DNA from: DATKZH01 sp964475955
GTDB taxonomy: Bacteria; Planctomycetota; Planctomycetia; Pirellulales; Thermoguttaceae
DNA: 45,100 nucleotides
Assembly: GCA_964475955.1 (NCBI GenBank)
Contig: CAYYZY010000050.1
Coordinates: forward strand, 1 to 45,100
Direction: 5' to 3'
Made by a program: the position numbers and the translations under genes. The notes beneath the pieces were generated by a model. It saw nothing but the letters and a program-made list of their open reading frames with translations. It had not been told where the DNA came from and did no database searches. This document shows, in pieces, positions 18,611 to 27,300 of this stretch; the first letter of the stretch is position 1, and each line of letters begins with the position of its first letter.

Positions 18611-19630
18611 TCACGGCTCCGGCCCGTCGCGGTCGTCGGGGCGGAGCTTGTCGCGGTATTTGCGCAGGGCCGACTCGGCCGACTGCCTCGCCCCCTGGAG
18701 CTTCTTCATCCCCCGGGCGACCTGCTCGGAGAACTGGTCGGAGAGCGACCTGAGCCGCTGCGACCAGTCGGGGTGCGACCGCGGATCGGAAGCCGGGCCG
18801 GCCGGCGGGGCGGAAGGCTCGGCCGGGGCGGGCTCGGCCGCGGGGGTCGATCGGGCGGATTCGGCCGGGGCGGAAACGCCGTCGCCGACGCGCAACAGCA
18901 CGAGCGTGGCGTCGTCGTAACGCATGTGGCGCTCTCGGCGCAGCGCGGCGACCTCCTCCTGCCACGCCGCCTCGGGCATGTCCCAGTAGTCCTCCCAGTC
19001 GGGCGGGTCGGCCGCCTCGTGCCGGCGGAGGGCCCAATCGGCGACCGCGTCGGTGCAGAGGACCACCAGGTCGCCGGGCCGGCAGAGCGCCTCGTACGAC
19101 GCGAACCGCAGCAGCTCGTCGCGGTTCAGGTCGACGCTGCCGATCACCACGGGGTCGGCCTCCAACTCGGCCGAACGCTCGATGGGGAACGCGCGGAGCA
19201 ACTCCGGGCCGCGGAAGTGGAACAGGCACGTGTCGCCCACGGCCCGGGCGCGGAGGCGCCAGGGGTCCTGCGCCCGGCGGTCGGCCTCGTCGAGCGGGGC
19301 GATCTCGACCCAGAGCAGGGTGGAAAAGGCCCCGTCGCGGAGCTTGGGCTTCTGGAACCAGGCGAGCTGGGAGACGTCGATCGCCGCCTGCCACGCCTCG
19401 CGACGCGCCGCCAGCCACGCCGCGAACGACGGCCGGTCGTCCGGGTCGGGCGGATCGGCCAGCACGGCCTCGATGAGGATTCGGGCCCACTGGCGCGCGA
19501 AGATCCCCGAGGCCACCCCGTCGGCGATGGCGGCGACGCCGCGCCGGGGGTCGGTGCCGAAGGCGTCCTGGTTCTCGTCAGGGTGCTCGGCGTCTTTGGC
19601 CAGCTTGAAATCGCGGGACTCGAATCGCAT
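18611..19630 (-). CDS. PP2C-family protein serine/threonine phosphatase
   Basis: A 339-residue PPM/PP2C metallophosphatase. The start is the ATG at 19630, or a GTG two codons upstream. The metal-binding motifs are present in order: ENQDAFG near residue 20, VAAIADGVASG near 35, LVVLCTDAVADW near 190, and RYDDATLVLL near 240, so it should be active. PP2C enzymes remove phosphate from Ser/Thr. After the catalytic domain (about 1-250) comes a Pro/Ala/Ser-rich linker and a charged amphipathic helix (SQRLRSLSDQFSEQVARGMK) that may bind a partner or the membrane face. It starts 35 bp after the tandem vWA-like gene and with the kinase-like gene forms the writer/eraser pair of the locus, a set also seen in TerY-type vWA-PP2C-kinase triads. 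Confidence 0.92.
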   Translation of the reverse strand: MRFESRDFKLAKDAEHPDENQDAFGTDPRRGVAAIADGVASGIFARQWARILIEAVLADPPDPDDRPSFAAWLAARREAWQAAIDVSQLAWFQKPKLRDGAFSTLLWVEIAPLDEADRRAQDPWRLRARAVGDTCLFHFRGPELLRAFPIERSAELEADPVVIGSVDLNRDELLRFASYEALCRPGDLVVLCTDAVADWALRRHEAADPPDWEDYWDMPEAAWQEEVAALRRERHMRYDDATLVLLRVGDGVSAPAESARSTPAAEPAPAEPSAPPAGPASDPRSHPDWSQRLRSLSDQFSEQVARGMKKLQGARQSAESALRKYRDKLRPDDRDGPEP

Positions 19631-19665
19631 GCACACGTTCCCGGTAGACGTTTTCGCTTCCTGCC

Positions 19666-21759
19666 TCAGGGCACGCCGCCCGGCGCCGCGAGGATCGCCT
19701 CGATTGCGTCGACGAACACGTCGAACTTGCCGTTGATCACGATGCCGCGCGAAGCTGGCCGGACCGCCGGCTTCCGGGCGGAAATCGCCTCGGCGCCGTG
19801 CAGGGGGCTGCTCAGCTCCCAAAGCCGCTTAAGCGCCGCGTCGCGGATCGCCGCGGGCTCGGCCGGGTAGGACACTGACGGATGCGGCGCTTCCGTCAAC
19901 ACTAGGTGATAAAGCGCGACCGGCCCCGACCGGCGAAGCCCGCTCATGGCTCTCTCGATCACCTCGGGATCGAACTGGCCCCGCGTGAGGTGCAACACCA
20001 CGGGCAGCGCGTCGCCCGCCCCGGCTTGCCTGCGCCAGTCGGCCACCAGTGCCTCGACGGCGGCGAAGGCAGGCGAAGGGTCCGCCGCCGCGGCCGGTTC
20101 GCGGTCGAGGTAGATCGGCCGCTTGCGCGTCACCGAGATCAGGCCGCCGATCCCGTTGGATACCTTTTCGGTAGTCTCGTCGACGCGCATGGCCCCGGCG
20201 CCCAGGTCGGCGTCGGCCACGACGCTCCGCCCGGTTAAGGGGCCGGAGAACGTCGTCGCAACCTCCGTTTCCCCGCTGCGGCCCGACCCGTAGACGACCA
20301 GCGCGCAGTCGAACCGGCCTTCGCCCCGCTTGGCGAGTTGGGCCAACAGCCCGTTGGCGTGCTCCTGGAGCCGGTGCCACACGCTCTTCCGCTCGGCGCC
20401 GGCCGGGTCCGCAACGGATCGATCGGCCAGGAGCACGACCAGCGCGCGCCGGGCCGTCGTCTCGGGCGCCGCCCTTTGGGGCTTTTCCGGGGTCGGCTGC
20501 GGCTCGGCCGGCAGCGGGACGCCGGAAGACGCCGCCACCTCCGTGCCGGTGCCGTGCTCGAAACCCGCCGGGCCGGTCGCCGCATCGGCCAGCGAGACCT
20601 CGACGGTCGGCGCGTCGGCGCCCGGCATCTGGACGGTGAACGACTCCGGCGCCGCACCCTCGGCGCCCGGCTCCAGCCCCGCCAGCAGATCGGTCACCGT
20701 CACTTCTCCGGCCGGCGGCATGGTGATCGATTCCTCGGGCGCACCAGCGGCGCCCGAGCCGGCGGAAACGGCCGAAATATCGGCGGAGAACACCTCCGCG
20801 CCGAGCGCGGACTCGTCGGGCGCCGACTCCCCGGGCGCGGGTTCCGGCGTTGGGGATGCGCCCGGGGTCGCGGGTTGCGAAGGCGCGGCGTCGTCGGAAG
20901 CCGGGGGTTCGTACCGGGCGTACGTCTTCACCAGCGACAGGAGGCGTATCAGGTCGCCCATTCGGGCGTTATACACCAGCCCCCGCGCGCCGGCGTTGAC
21001 GGTCACCTGCAACTGCCGGAGCGAGGCGAGGAATTCGTCGGGCAGGGGCGAGGCGGCGTGGAACAGGGTCCGCACCGGCCCGGGCGCCAGGTGCGCGTCG
21101 CTCGAGGGATAGAGCGTGGCCGGCACGCGGTCCGAGGAGCTGAGATGGGCGTAGAGCACCAGCGGCGGCCCGCCGGGCGTGTCCATCTCCAGGATGGACG
21201 CCCACGGGCCCTCCCGCGCTTGCTCGCCGCCGGGCTCGCCCACGAAGCTGACGACCATCGGCGGCTTCGACCCCGCAGCGGCGCCCGCAAGCCAGCCGGC
21301 CAGCGCCTGCCGGCAGTGCTCGTAGGCGGCGCTTCGCGACGCCGGGCCGCTTAACGTGGGAACGTACCAGATGGGAAACCGTACGTTCTCCTCCCGGGCG
21401 ACGCCCACGCCGCCCGGCGCGGGCACCTTGCGAACGCGGGTTTCGACGCTCGAGGGTGCCTCGGCCAGTTCGCCCGTGCGCACGAACCGGCGACCGGCGA
21501 GCGCTCCGCCCCAACGCGGGCCGACGTCGTCGGCGCCGTCGCCGGCCCGGTAGCCGATCAGGGCCACGTCGAGCTCGGGACCGGCCGCCAGTTGGTTCAA
21601 CAGCGAGTTGAGGGCGGTGGCGATACACAGGGCCTTGGTTTTGGTTCCGCCGGCGACGCGGGCCTCCATGGCGTGCGACTCCTCGACGAGGAAGACGACG
21701 CAGCCGGTGGCGCGGTCCGCCGCGGTCGGTCGTGCGTGCGCGTCGGCGATGTCCGGCAT
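19666..21759 (-). CDS. Protein with two degenerate vWA-like domains
   Basis: A 697-residue protein starting at 21759, 14 bp after the vWA gene, with AGGATCAGGG upstream. Two domains share order and wording. The first (about 18-260) opens with CVVFLVEESHAMEA and continues to LDVALIGYRAG and GALAGRRFV. The second (about 445-640) opens with ALVVLLADRSVAD and continues to FDCALVVYGSG and GPLTGRSVV. In an active vWA the opening strand carries DxSxS; here it reads ExSxA and DxSxA, so the metal site appears broken in both. The linker (about 310-440) is acidic and Pro/Ala-rich. The C-terminal 40 residues (GIVINGKFDVFVDAIEAIL) end the protein. A scaffold or adaptor that pairs with the intact vWA neighbour is likely. 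No catalytic motif is seen. Confidence 0.8.
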   Translation of the reverse strand: MPDIADAHARPTAADRATGCVVFLVEESHAMEARVAGGTKTKALCIATALNSLLNQLAAGPELDVALIGYRAGDGADDVGPRWGGALAGRRFVRTGELAEAPSSVETRVRKVPAPGGVGVAREENVRFPIWYVPTLSGPASRSAAYEHCRQALAGWLAGAAAGSKPPMVVSFVGEPGGEQAREGPWASILEMDTPGGPPLVLYAHLSSSDRVPATLYPSSDAHLAPGPVRTLFHAASPLPDEFLASLRQLQVTVNAGARGLVYNARMGDLIRLLSLVKTYARYEPPASDDAAPSQPATPGASPTPEPAPGESAPDESALGAEVFSADISAVSAGSGAAGAPEESITMPPAGEVTVTDLLAGLEPGAEGAAPESFTVQMPGADAPTVEVSLADAATGPAGFEHGTGTEVAASSGVPLPAEPQPTPEKPQRAAPETTARRALVVLLADRSVADPAGAERKSVWHRLQEHANGLLAQLAKRGEGRFDCALVVYGSGRSGETEVATTFSGPLTGRSVVADADLGAGAMRVDETTEKVSNGIGGLISVTRKRPIYLDREPAAAADPSPAFAAVEALVADWRRQAGAGDALPVVLHLTRGQFDPEVIERAMSGLRRSGPVALYHLVLTEAPHPSVSYPAEPAAIRDAALKRLWELSSPLHGAEAISARKPAVRPASRGIVINGKFDVFVDAIEAILAAPGGVP

Positions 21760-21773
21760 CCCTGATCCTCTGG

Positions 21774-22640
21774 CTAGCGGAGTCCCGGCGCGGCCTGGGT
21801 TCCCATGTTCAAGAATTGGATGAGACACACCATATCGGCGTTGAACGCCATACCCCGGGCGTTCGGCTGGAGCTGGAAGCCCTCCATGGTGGCGTGGCGG
21901 AAGAACGGGTCGGGCAGCACGCTCGACATGCGGAACAGCACGCGGGCCAGCTCGTCGGGCAGGCCCGCCTCGGCGGCCGGGAACATGAAGGGATCGGCCG
22001 CGGTCATCGAGAGGTGGCAGTTGAACAGGAGCACGTTGCCGTCTTCGGTGGCCAGCTTCTTGACGGCGTCGGCGTAGGCGATGGGGTCGCCGTCCTGTGA
22101 TTCCCCGTCGGTGATGTGCACCACGATCGGCGGGAAGCTCCTCGGGTGCCGGCCGATCCATTCCGAAAGCATCTGGTGGGCCTGGTAGAACATGTGGCAC
22201 ATGGGCGTTCCGCCCTCGGTCACCGGATCGACCCACACGGGCACCTCGCAGGGCACTTCGATCATCTCGCCGGTTTCCTCATCGGGGATGAACTGGCAGC
22301 GCGTGTCGATGCGGGCCGGGTTCATGCCGATTTCGCTGATGGAGACGAACGTCCGCCCGGCCAGCGTACCGGTCAGCGCCGACTCGATGATGGGGTTGGC
22401 GGTCCGGTCGGTGCGGTAGCCGAACACGCCGACGTCCATCCAGTCCTTGATCCCCTCGTCGCCGCTGGCGCGGATGGCCATGTTCTGGAGCCAGCCGTTG
22501 ATGGCGGTGACCAGCTCGTCGCACTTCCGATTGGGGGAGTTGCCCAGCGGCTCCTCCATGGAAAACGACTGGTCGAGAAGGAACAGGAAGCAGGCCTTGT
22601 TCTGGCGGCTGATCTCCTGCGTGTACGGTGCACGTGACAT
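21774..22640 (-). CDS. vWA-domain protein with intact MIDAS (TerY-like)
   Basis: A 288-residue single-domain protein; GGGAG lies 6 bases before the ATG. The MIDAS is complete: DxSxS at Asp23, Ser25, Ser27 (FLLDQSFSM), a Thr in VTEGGTPMCHM, and Asp in VVHITDGESQDG. The fold and size match TerY-like cytoplasmic vWA proteins that work with PP2C and kinases. An inserted loop between strands (QFIPDEETGEMIEVP) may be the partner-binding face. It has no signal peptide. It begins the tight block vWA, tandem vWA-like, PP2C (gaps of 14 and 35 bp). The 186-bp gap upstream contains a heptamer inverted repeat, so this block might also be transcribed separately from the GTPase block. Confidence 0.92.
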   Translation of the reverse strand: MSRAPYTQEISRQNKACFLFLLDQSFSMEEPLGNSPNRKCDELVTAINGWLQNMAIRASGDEGIKDWMDVGVFGYRTDRTANPIIESALTGTLAGRTFVSISEIGMNPARIDTRCQFIPDEETGEMIEVPCEVPVWVDPVTEGGTPMCHMFYQAHQMLSEWIGRHPRSFPPIVVHITDGESQDGDPIAYADAVKKLATEDGNVLLFNCHLSMTAADPFMFPAAEAGLPDELARVLFRMSSVLPDPFFRHATMEGFQLQPNARGMAFNADMVCLIQFLNMGTQAAPGLR

Positions 22641-22671
22641 ACTCGACTCCCGGCCGGTAGTGCGACGAACA

Positions 22672-22790
22672 GGGATGAAGGATGAGGGATGAAGGATGAG
22701 TGAGGATGGTCCGCGGAAGCATGCGCGCCTCCCCGCCGACCCCCAGGCTCGCTTTCTTCATCCTTCATCCTTCATCCTTCATCCTTCATC
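22672..22790. repeat. Heptamer-based inverted repeat, copy A
   Basis: A left arm of GGATGAA/GGATGAG units (22672-22707) and a right arm of five TTCATCC-type units (22755-22790) flank a 47-bp unique core. The arms are reverse complements in unit sequence, so the RNA would form a long hairpin. It fills most of the gap between the anchored helical protein gene and the vWA gene. Confidence 0.8.
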
Positions 22791-22826
22791 TGTATATCGG
22801 TAATCGTGTACGAAGACAAGGCGGCC

Positions 22827-24374
22827 TCAGGGGCCGAACAGGGTCTCCATGTCGGCCCAGGCGGCGCCGTCGAGCAGCTCGCGCGCGAACCGCTCCTCGT
22901 CGGCGAACGACAGCTCGGGGGCCTCACGCGCAGCTCCCTCCTTGGCCCGATAAGCGCGCAGCTCCGCTTCGAGCGAGCGGCACAAATCGGCCAGCTCGAC
23001 CCAGCTCGCCCGGCGGCTCGGGTCGTCGATCAGCCGGCTCCGCGCCTGGTTGTATCGCTCCACGCATCGCTTCGGCACCGAGTCGCCCGGGGGGACGAGG
23101 AACTCCTCCTTCCGGTACGTGCCCACGGTGAAGCCGGGGTCGTTGCGCGCTTCGAGCGTCGGGTATCGCTTGTAGCCGAGCAGCGTGCCGTCGGGTCCGA
23201 CGTGGGGCACGAAATAGCCGCGCAGGATCTCGTGCCGCGTCGTCTCCGCCTCCTCAAGCCCCGGCGGCTCGGCGATCTGTTTCTCCGGCAGGAACTCCGC
23301 GAGCCACTGCTTCGCGTTCCCCCGCAGCGCGATCTTCACCGAGTCGCTCGGATAGCGGTCGACAATTCGCACCGTGCCGCGCAGGCGGTCGTCGAACGCC
23401 GTGGGCAGATCGCGATGGAGGTCCTGGATCAGCGCGCGGGCGGCCCGCTCGGCCGCCTCGGCTTCGAGCCGGGCCTGCACGTCGCGGAGCCTCTCGGCGC
23501 ACGTCTCGCACACCTGTCGTTCCGAATCGGTCGCCCGGGGGCGATCGGCGTACTTGCCGAGGAAGCTCTCCAGCAGGGCCTGCCGGCGGTCGAGCGGGGC
23601 GCCGTCGAGCTGGGAGAACAGGTGCTCGGCGTCGGCGCGGAACTGGGCACGCCGGCGGAGGACGTGCACCTTCTCCGCGGCCGACGCGCCCAGCGCCGAG
23701 GCGTACTCGGCGAGCAGCCGGTCGCAGAGGGAAACGCACTCGCCGTACCCGGAGGGCCGAAACGCCGCCCGGGCATCGGCCAGAAGCGAGGCCGCCTCGG
23801 CGCGCCGGTCGCAGGCCTCGATGCGGCGCTCCAACTCGCCGACGCGCTCGTCGACCAGCGTCAGAAACCGCTCGGCGCCGCGCGCCGGGGAGTCGCCGAA
23901 CCGCTCCTTCAGCGCTTCGTATCGGGCCCTCGACGCCTCGCAGTCCGCCTTCAGCTCGGAAAGCGTGCGACGCGCCGCCTCGACGTCCTCCAGCGGCGTC
24001 CGGGCGATTGCGTCGGCGCTGCACGGCGATCGCTCGCGCTCCAGCCGCGCGAATTCGGCGACCATCTCCCGCGACGCCTCCCACCGGCCCCACGACTCCT
24101 CGAGGCCGTGGAAGCGGCTTTCCTTCGGCAGGTCTTCCAGTACGGCCGGGACGGCGTCGGCAAACAGGTCCGTTCTTCCTAGATCGGCGGCGACCCGGGC
24201 TTCACGTGCGCGCTCCGCCGCGGCGCGTTCGGGCGGATCGGGGAGTTGGTCGGGGCTCCACGCCGGGTCGGCGCGCCCGAGTTGCTCGTCGATCGAGCCG
24301 AGCTCGACGAAACTGTTGGCCGTGACCACCGCCAAGGGGAGGCAGCCGAGCAGGAGGATCACCAGCGGTTTCAT
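22827..24374 (-). CDS. Anchored helical protein of the GTPase locus, unknown function
   Basis: A 515-residue protein, 11 bp after the GAP1-like gene and probably translationally coupled, since no clear ribosome binding site is seen. Residues 1-20 (MKPLVILLLGCLPLAVVTAN) are a signal peptide or anchor; LLGC could be a weak lipobox, but the sequence after Cys continues hydrophobic, so a plain signal/anchor is preferred. The rest is strongly helical and charged, with many Glu/Arg/Ala heptads (50-330), and resembles TPR or spectrin-like bundles without clear repeats. A less helical region near 380-440 (GYFVPHVGPDGTLLGYKRYP) may be a small domain. No catalytic motif is visible. It may be the extracytoplasmic partner of the GAP1-like protein. 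Confidence 0.6.
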   Translation of the reverse strand: MKPLVILLLGCLPLAVVTANSFVELGSIDEQLGRADPAWSPDQLPDPPERAAAERAREARVAADLGRTDLFADAVPAVLEDLPKESRFHGLEESWGRWEASREMVAEFARLERERSPCSADAIARTPLEDVEAARRTLSELKADCEASRARYEALKERFGDSPARGAERFLTLVDERVGELERRIEACDRRAEAASLLADARAAFRPSGYGECVSLCDRLLAEYASALGASAAEKVHVLRRRAQFRADAEHLFSQLDGAPLDRRQALLESFLGKYADRPRATDSERQVCETCAERLRDVQARLEAEAAERAARALIQDLHRDLPTAFDDRLRGTVRIVDRYPSDSVKIALRGNAKQWLAEFLPEKQIAEPPGLEEAETTRHEILRGYFVPHVGPDGTLLGYKRYPTLEARNDPGFTVGTYRKEEFLVPPGDSVPKRCVERYNQARSRLIDDPSRRASWVELADLCRSLEAELRAYRAKEGAAREAPELSFADEERFARELLDGAAWADMETLFGP

Positions 24375-24385
24375 GGAGAGCGTGC

Positions 24386-27300
24386 TCAGGGCTTCGTGTT
24401 GGGGTCGGACGGGGGCGGTTCGGGACCGCCGGCCAGCAGGCGGAGCCAGTCGAGCGCCTCGTCGGTCAGTTGGAGCGTCACCGCGTACTGCTTGCCGCGT
24501 TCGATCCGCTCGATCCGGTGGGCGGCCGCCGCGAGCGGAGCCTTCTCAGGTTGCTCCAGCGGCGTGTCGCTTCGCGCGGAGAACTCGAAGCGAACGCGCA
24601 CCGCCGTCGCGCCGGTGAAGACCTCGGCGCTCTTCTCGGTGAACACGTCGCCAAGTCGCTTCGTGCGCAGCAGGAGACCGTCGGCGTTCTCTTCCACGAT
24701 CCGGCATGACGTGGCGATCTGGCCGTGGTACCAGGGCGGCAGCGGGCGGCCCTCCTCGGCGGTGACCAGGGGCCGGAGCCGGGCGATCGACGGGGGATTC
24801 AATCCCTGGGCCGGACGCTCCTCGATCACGAACCGCCCCTCGACCGAATCGACCGCCTCCGCGGGCGCCGTGGGCGCTGGGGCCGTTCCGGCTGACGCCA
24901 CCCCCTCGGCCGCCCGATACACGATCACGCTGATCCGCCGGGCCTGCCCTGCCAGCGCGGCCGACGCCTTCTCGTTCTGCTCGCGCAGTTGTTCCCGGTA
25001 ACGGAGGAACTCGTCTTCGATGAACTTCTTGCGCTGATCGACGGTCGCCACCGCGTGCTTCGCCGTGGGGATTACGCTCTCTTTGGCCTTGCGCCGGGCG
25101 GCGACCGCCTCGTCGTACGCCCGAAGCGCGGCTTCGTAACCGTCGGGATCGTCGCGGAACTGCTCGCTGCGGCGGCTGGGCTTCGTCGGCACGACCGGGA
25201 TTTCGATCTCCGTCAACTCGACGAGCTTGTCGAACGCCGCGTCTCGGTCCTCCTCCGTGGCCGACCGGGCGGCGTGTGCCCGGAGTTGCGACATCATCAT
25301 CCGGGCGTTCCGCTCCACCTGATCGACGAGCTCCTCGGTGCGCGATTCCGCGTCGGGCGGCATCGTCTGGGCGACATGGTCCAGAACGACCGCCGCGCCG
25401 TCGGGCCGCGGCTGAAGTTCCACGTAAACCGACGGCACCCCCAACGCGTTGGCCAGTTCGGGCACTTCGTGTCGGACGACGGGCGGGCCGTTCTCGAAAC
25501 GGTGCCCGAAGGGAAACACGGCATTGTCGAAGTAGAGCACGCCGCCGCCGAGGTACAGGGCCTCGCCGTCGCGGGCGGGTGGAAGCTCGTCGGCCGGGAT
25601 CGGCAGCGTCCCTTGGGCCAGGGGCGCTTCGTCGAAGAAGCGGCCGGCGTGCCGCTCGGCGAACGCTTCCGCCCGGACCTTCCAGGCGTCGCGCGGTGGA
25701 GCGGTGCCGTCCTGCGCCGGCTCGGCGACGGCCTGCGGTTCGGGCTCGGCGGGCTGGGGCATCGACGCACCGGGCTTCGGATTCACGCCGGGTTGGGGCG
25801 ATTCGGTCCAAGGGTCGTCGGCGGATGGGGCCTCCGCGGGCGGGGCCTCGGCGGGCAGCGGGGCTTCCGCCGGTTCGATGCGGTCCTCGTCGGCCTGGTC
25901 GTCTGTGGTCGGCTCGGGCTCGACAGTCGGCACTTGGGAGGACGGCGGCTCGTCGACGTCCTGCGCTTCAGCGGTCGCTTCCGATGTGTCGGAACCCACC
26001 TCCTCGGTCAGCGACGCGGCCATAACGTCGGTGTCGCCGCCGCGCCCCCGGTTCATGACACTCAGCGCGCCGACCGCCACCAAGCCGGCCGCCGCGGCGA
26101 CGAGGACGCACATCAGGATCCAGCCCAGCCCGAGCGTGCGCGCGGCCGGCCGCAGCCGCTTCAGCGGCGCCGTGGGCCAGGCGCGCCCCTCGAAGTACCA
26201 GGCGATCTTCTGCCACAGGGCCTCGTGCTGCCACACGTCGCTCGGCAGCAACGGCCGGCCGTCGAGCAGGCGCTGCCCGATCTGACCGAGGCAGGTCTGC
26301 TTGCGGGAGCCGTTCGGGTCGTCGTCGAACCGCTCGAGCGGCATGGCTTTGCGGGCTTCCTGGGCCATGCGGCGGACCTGCGTTTCCAGCTCGTCGAGGG
26401 GACGGTGCCGCAGCACCCCCGACTGCTCTTCCTGCAATCGTCCCACGTCGAGGATCGCCCGGCGGCAGTTCGACCAGGCGGTGACCATGTGCTGGTCTTC
26501 GTCGGGCAGCAGGTGGCGCCCGGCCAGGAGCACGTCGAGCCGTTCCGGAAACTGGCCGGGGTACTGCGGCAGGGAGCCGACCATTGCGTGCAGCTTGGCG
26601 CCGAGGGCCGGTTCTTCGTCGGGGTACTGCTGGAAGAAGGCCGGCCCGCGGTTGCGCAGCAGCGACAGCAGGGCGACGTCGTCGGCCGCCCGGACGACGC
26701 GCGCCAGGCTCTCCGGCGAGGATCGCCCCCGTTGCCACGCCGCCAGAAACGCCATGAGAAACGCATCGGAGTGCTGCGCGGCCACGCGCCGGTAGAACGC
26801 CTCGAGCGTGTTCGGGTCGAGCCGGGCGAGCACGCGCGCAAGCAGCGCGTCGGCCGAAGGCGCCGGCGGTGCGGCGGTCCGCGCCGGTTCGTTCGGGCGC
26901 GGGTCGACTTCCCGGTTGAGCCGGGGCGGCGGGACCGGCGGCGAGGCCGCCTCGGACCAGACGTGCTCGCAGCCGGGCGGCAGTTGGTGATGCGCGGCGA
27001 CGTGGCGGGCCAGCACCTCCACCTTGGCCTCCGACGACACCGTCTCGCGCCGCACGAGCTCGGCGATCTGCGCGCCCGGGAAATGGTCGAGCAGGAACCC
27101 GACGACGGCGCGGGTGCGCGCGTCGTGCGACGGCTCGCCGGCCAGCAGTTCGAGGATCGTCAGGTGGGCGGGCCGGCCGATGATCGCGTGCAGCGAGGCC
27201 GCCGGGTCGCTCAGCCCGTGGAGCGTTTCCATGAGCGACCGGCGCAAGTAGTCGGTCGCCATCCGACTGGCGCGCCAGTCCTCCGCCGGGGGCGTTGCGC

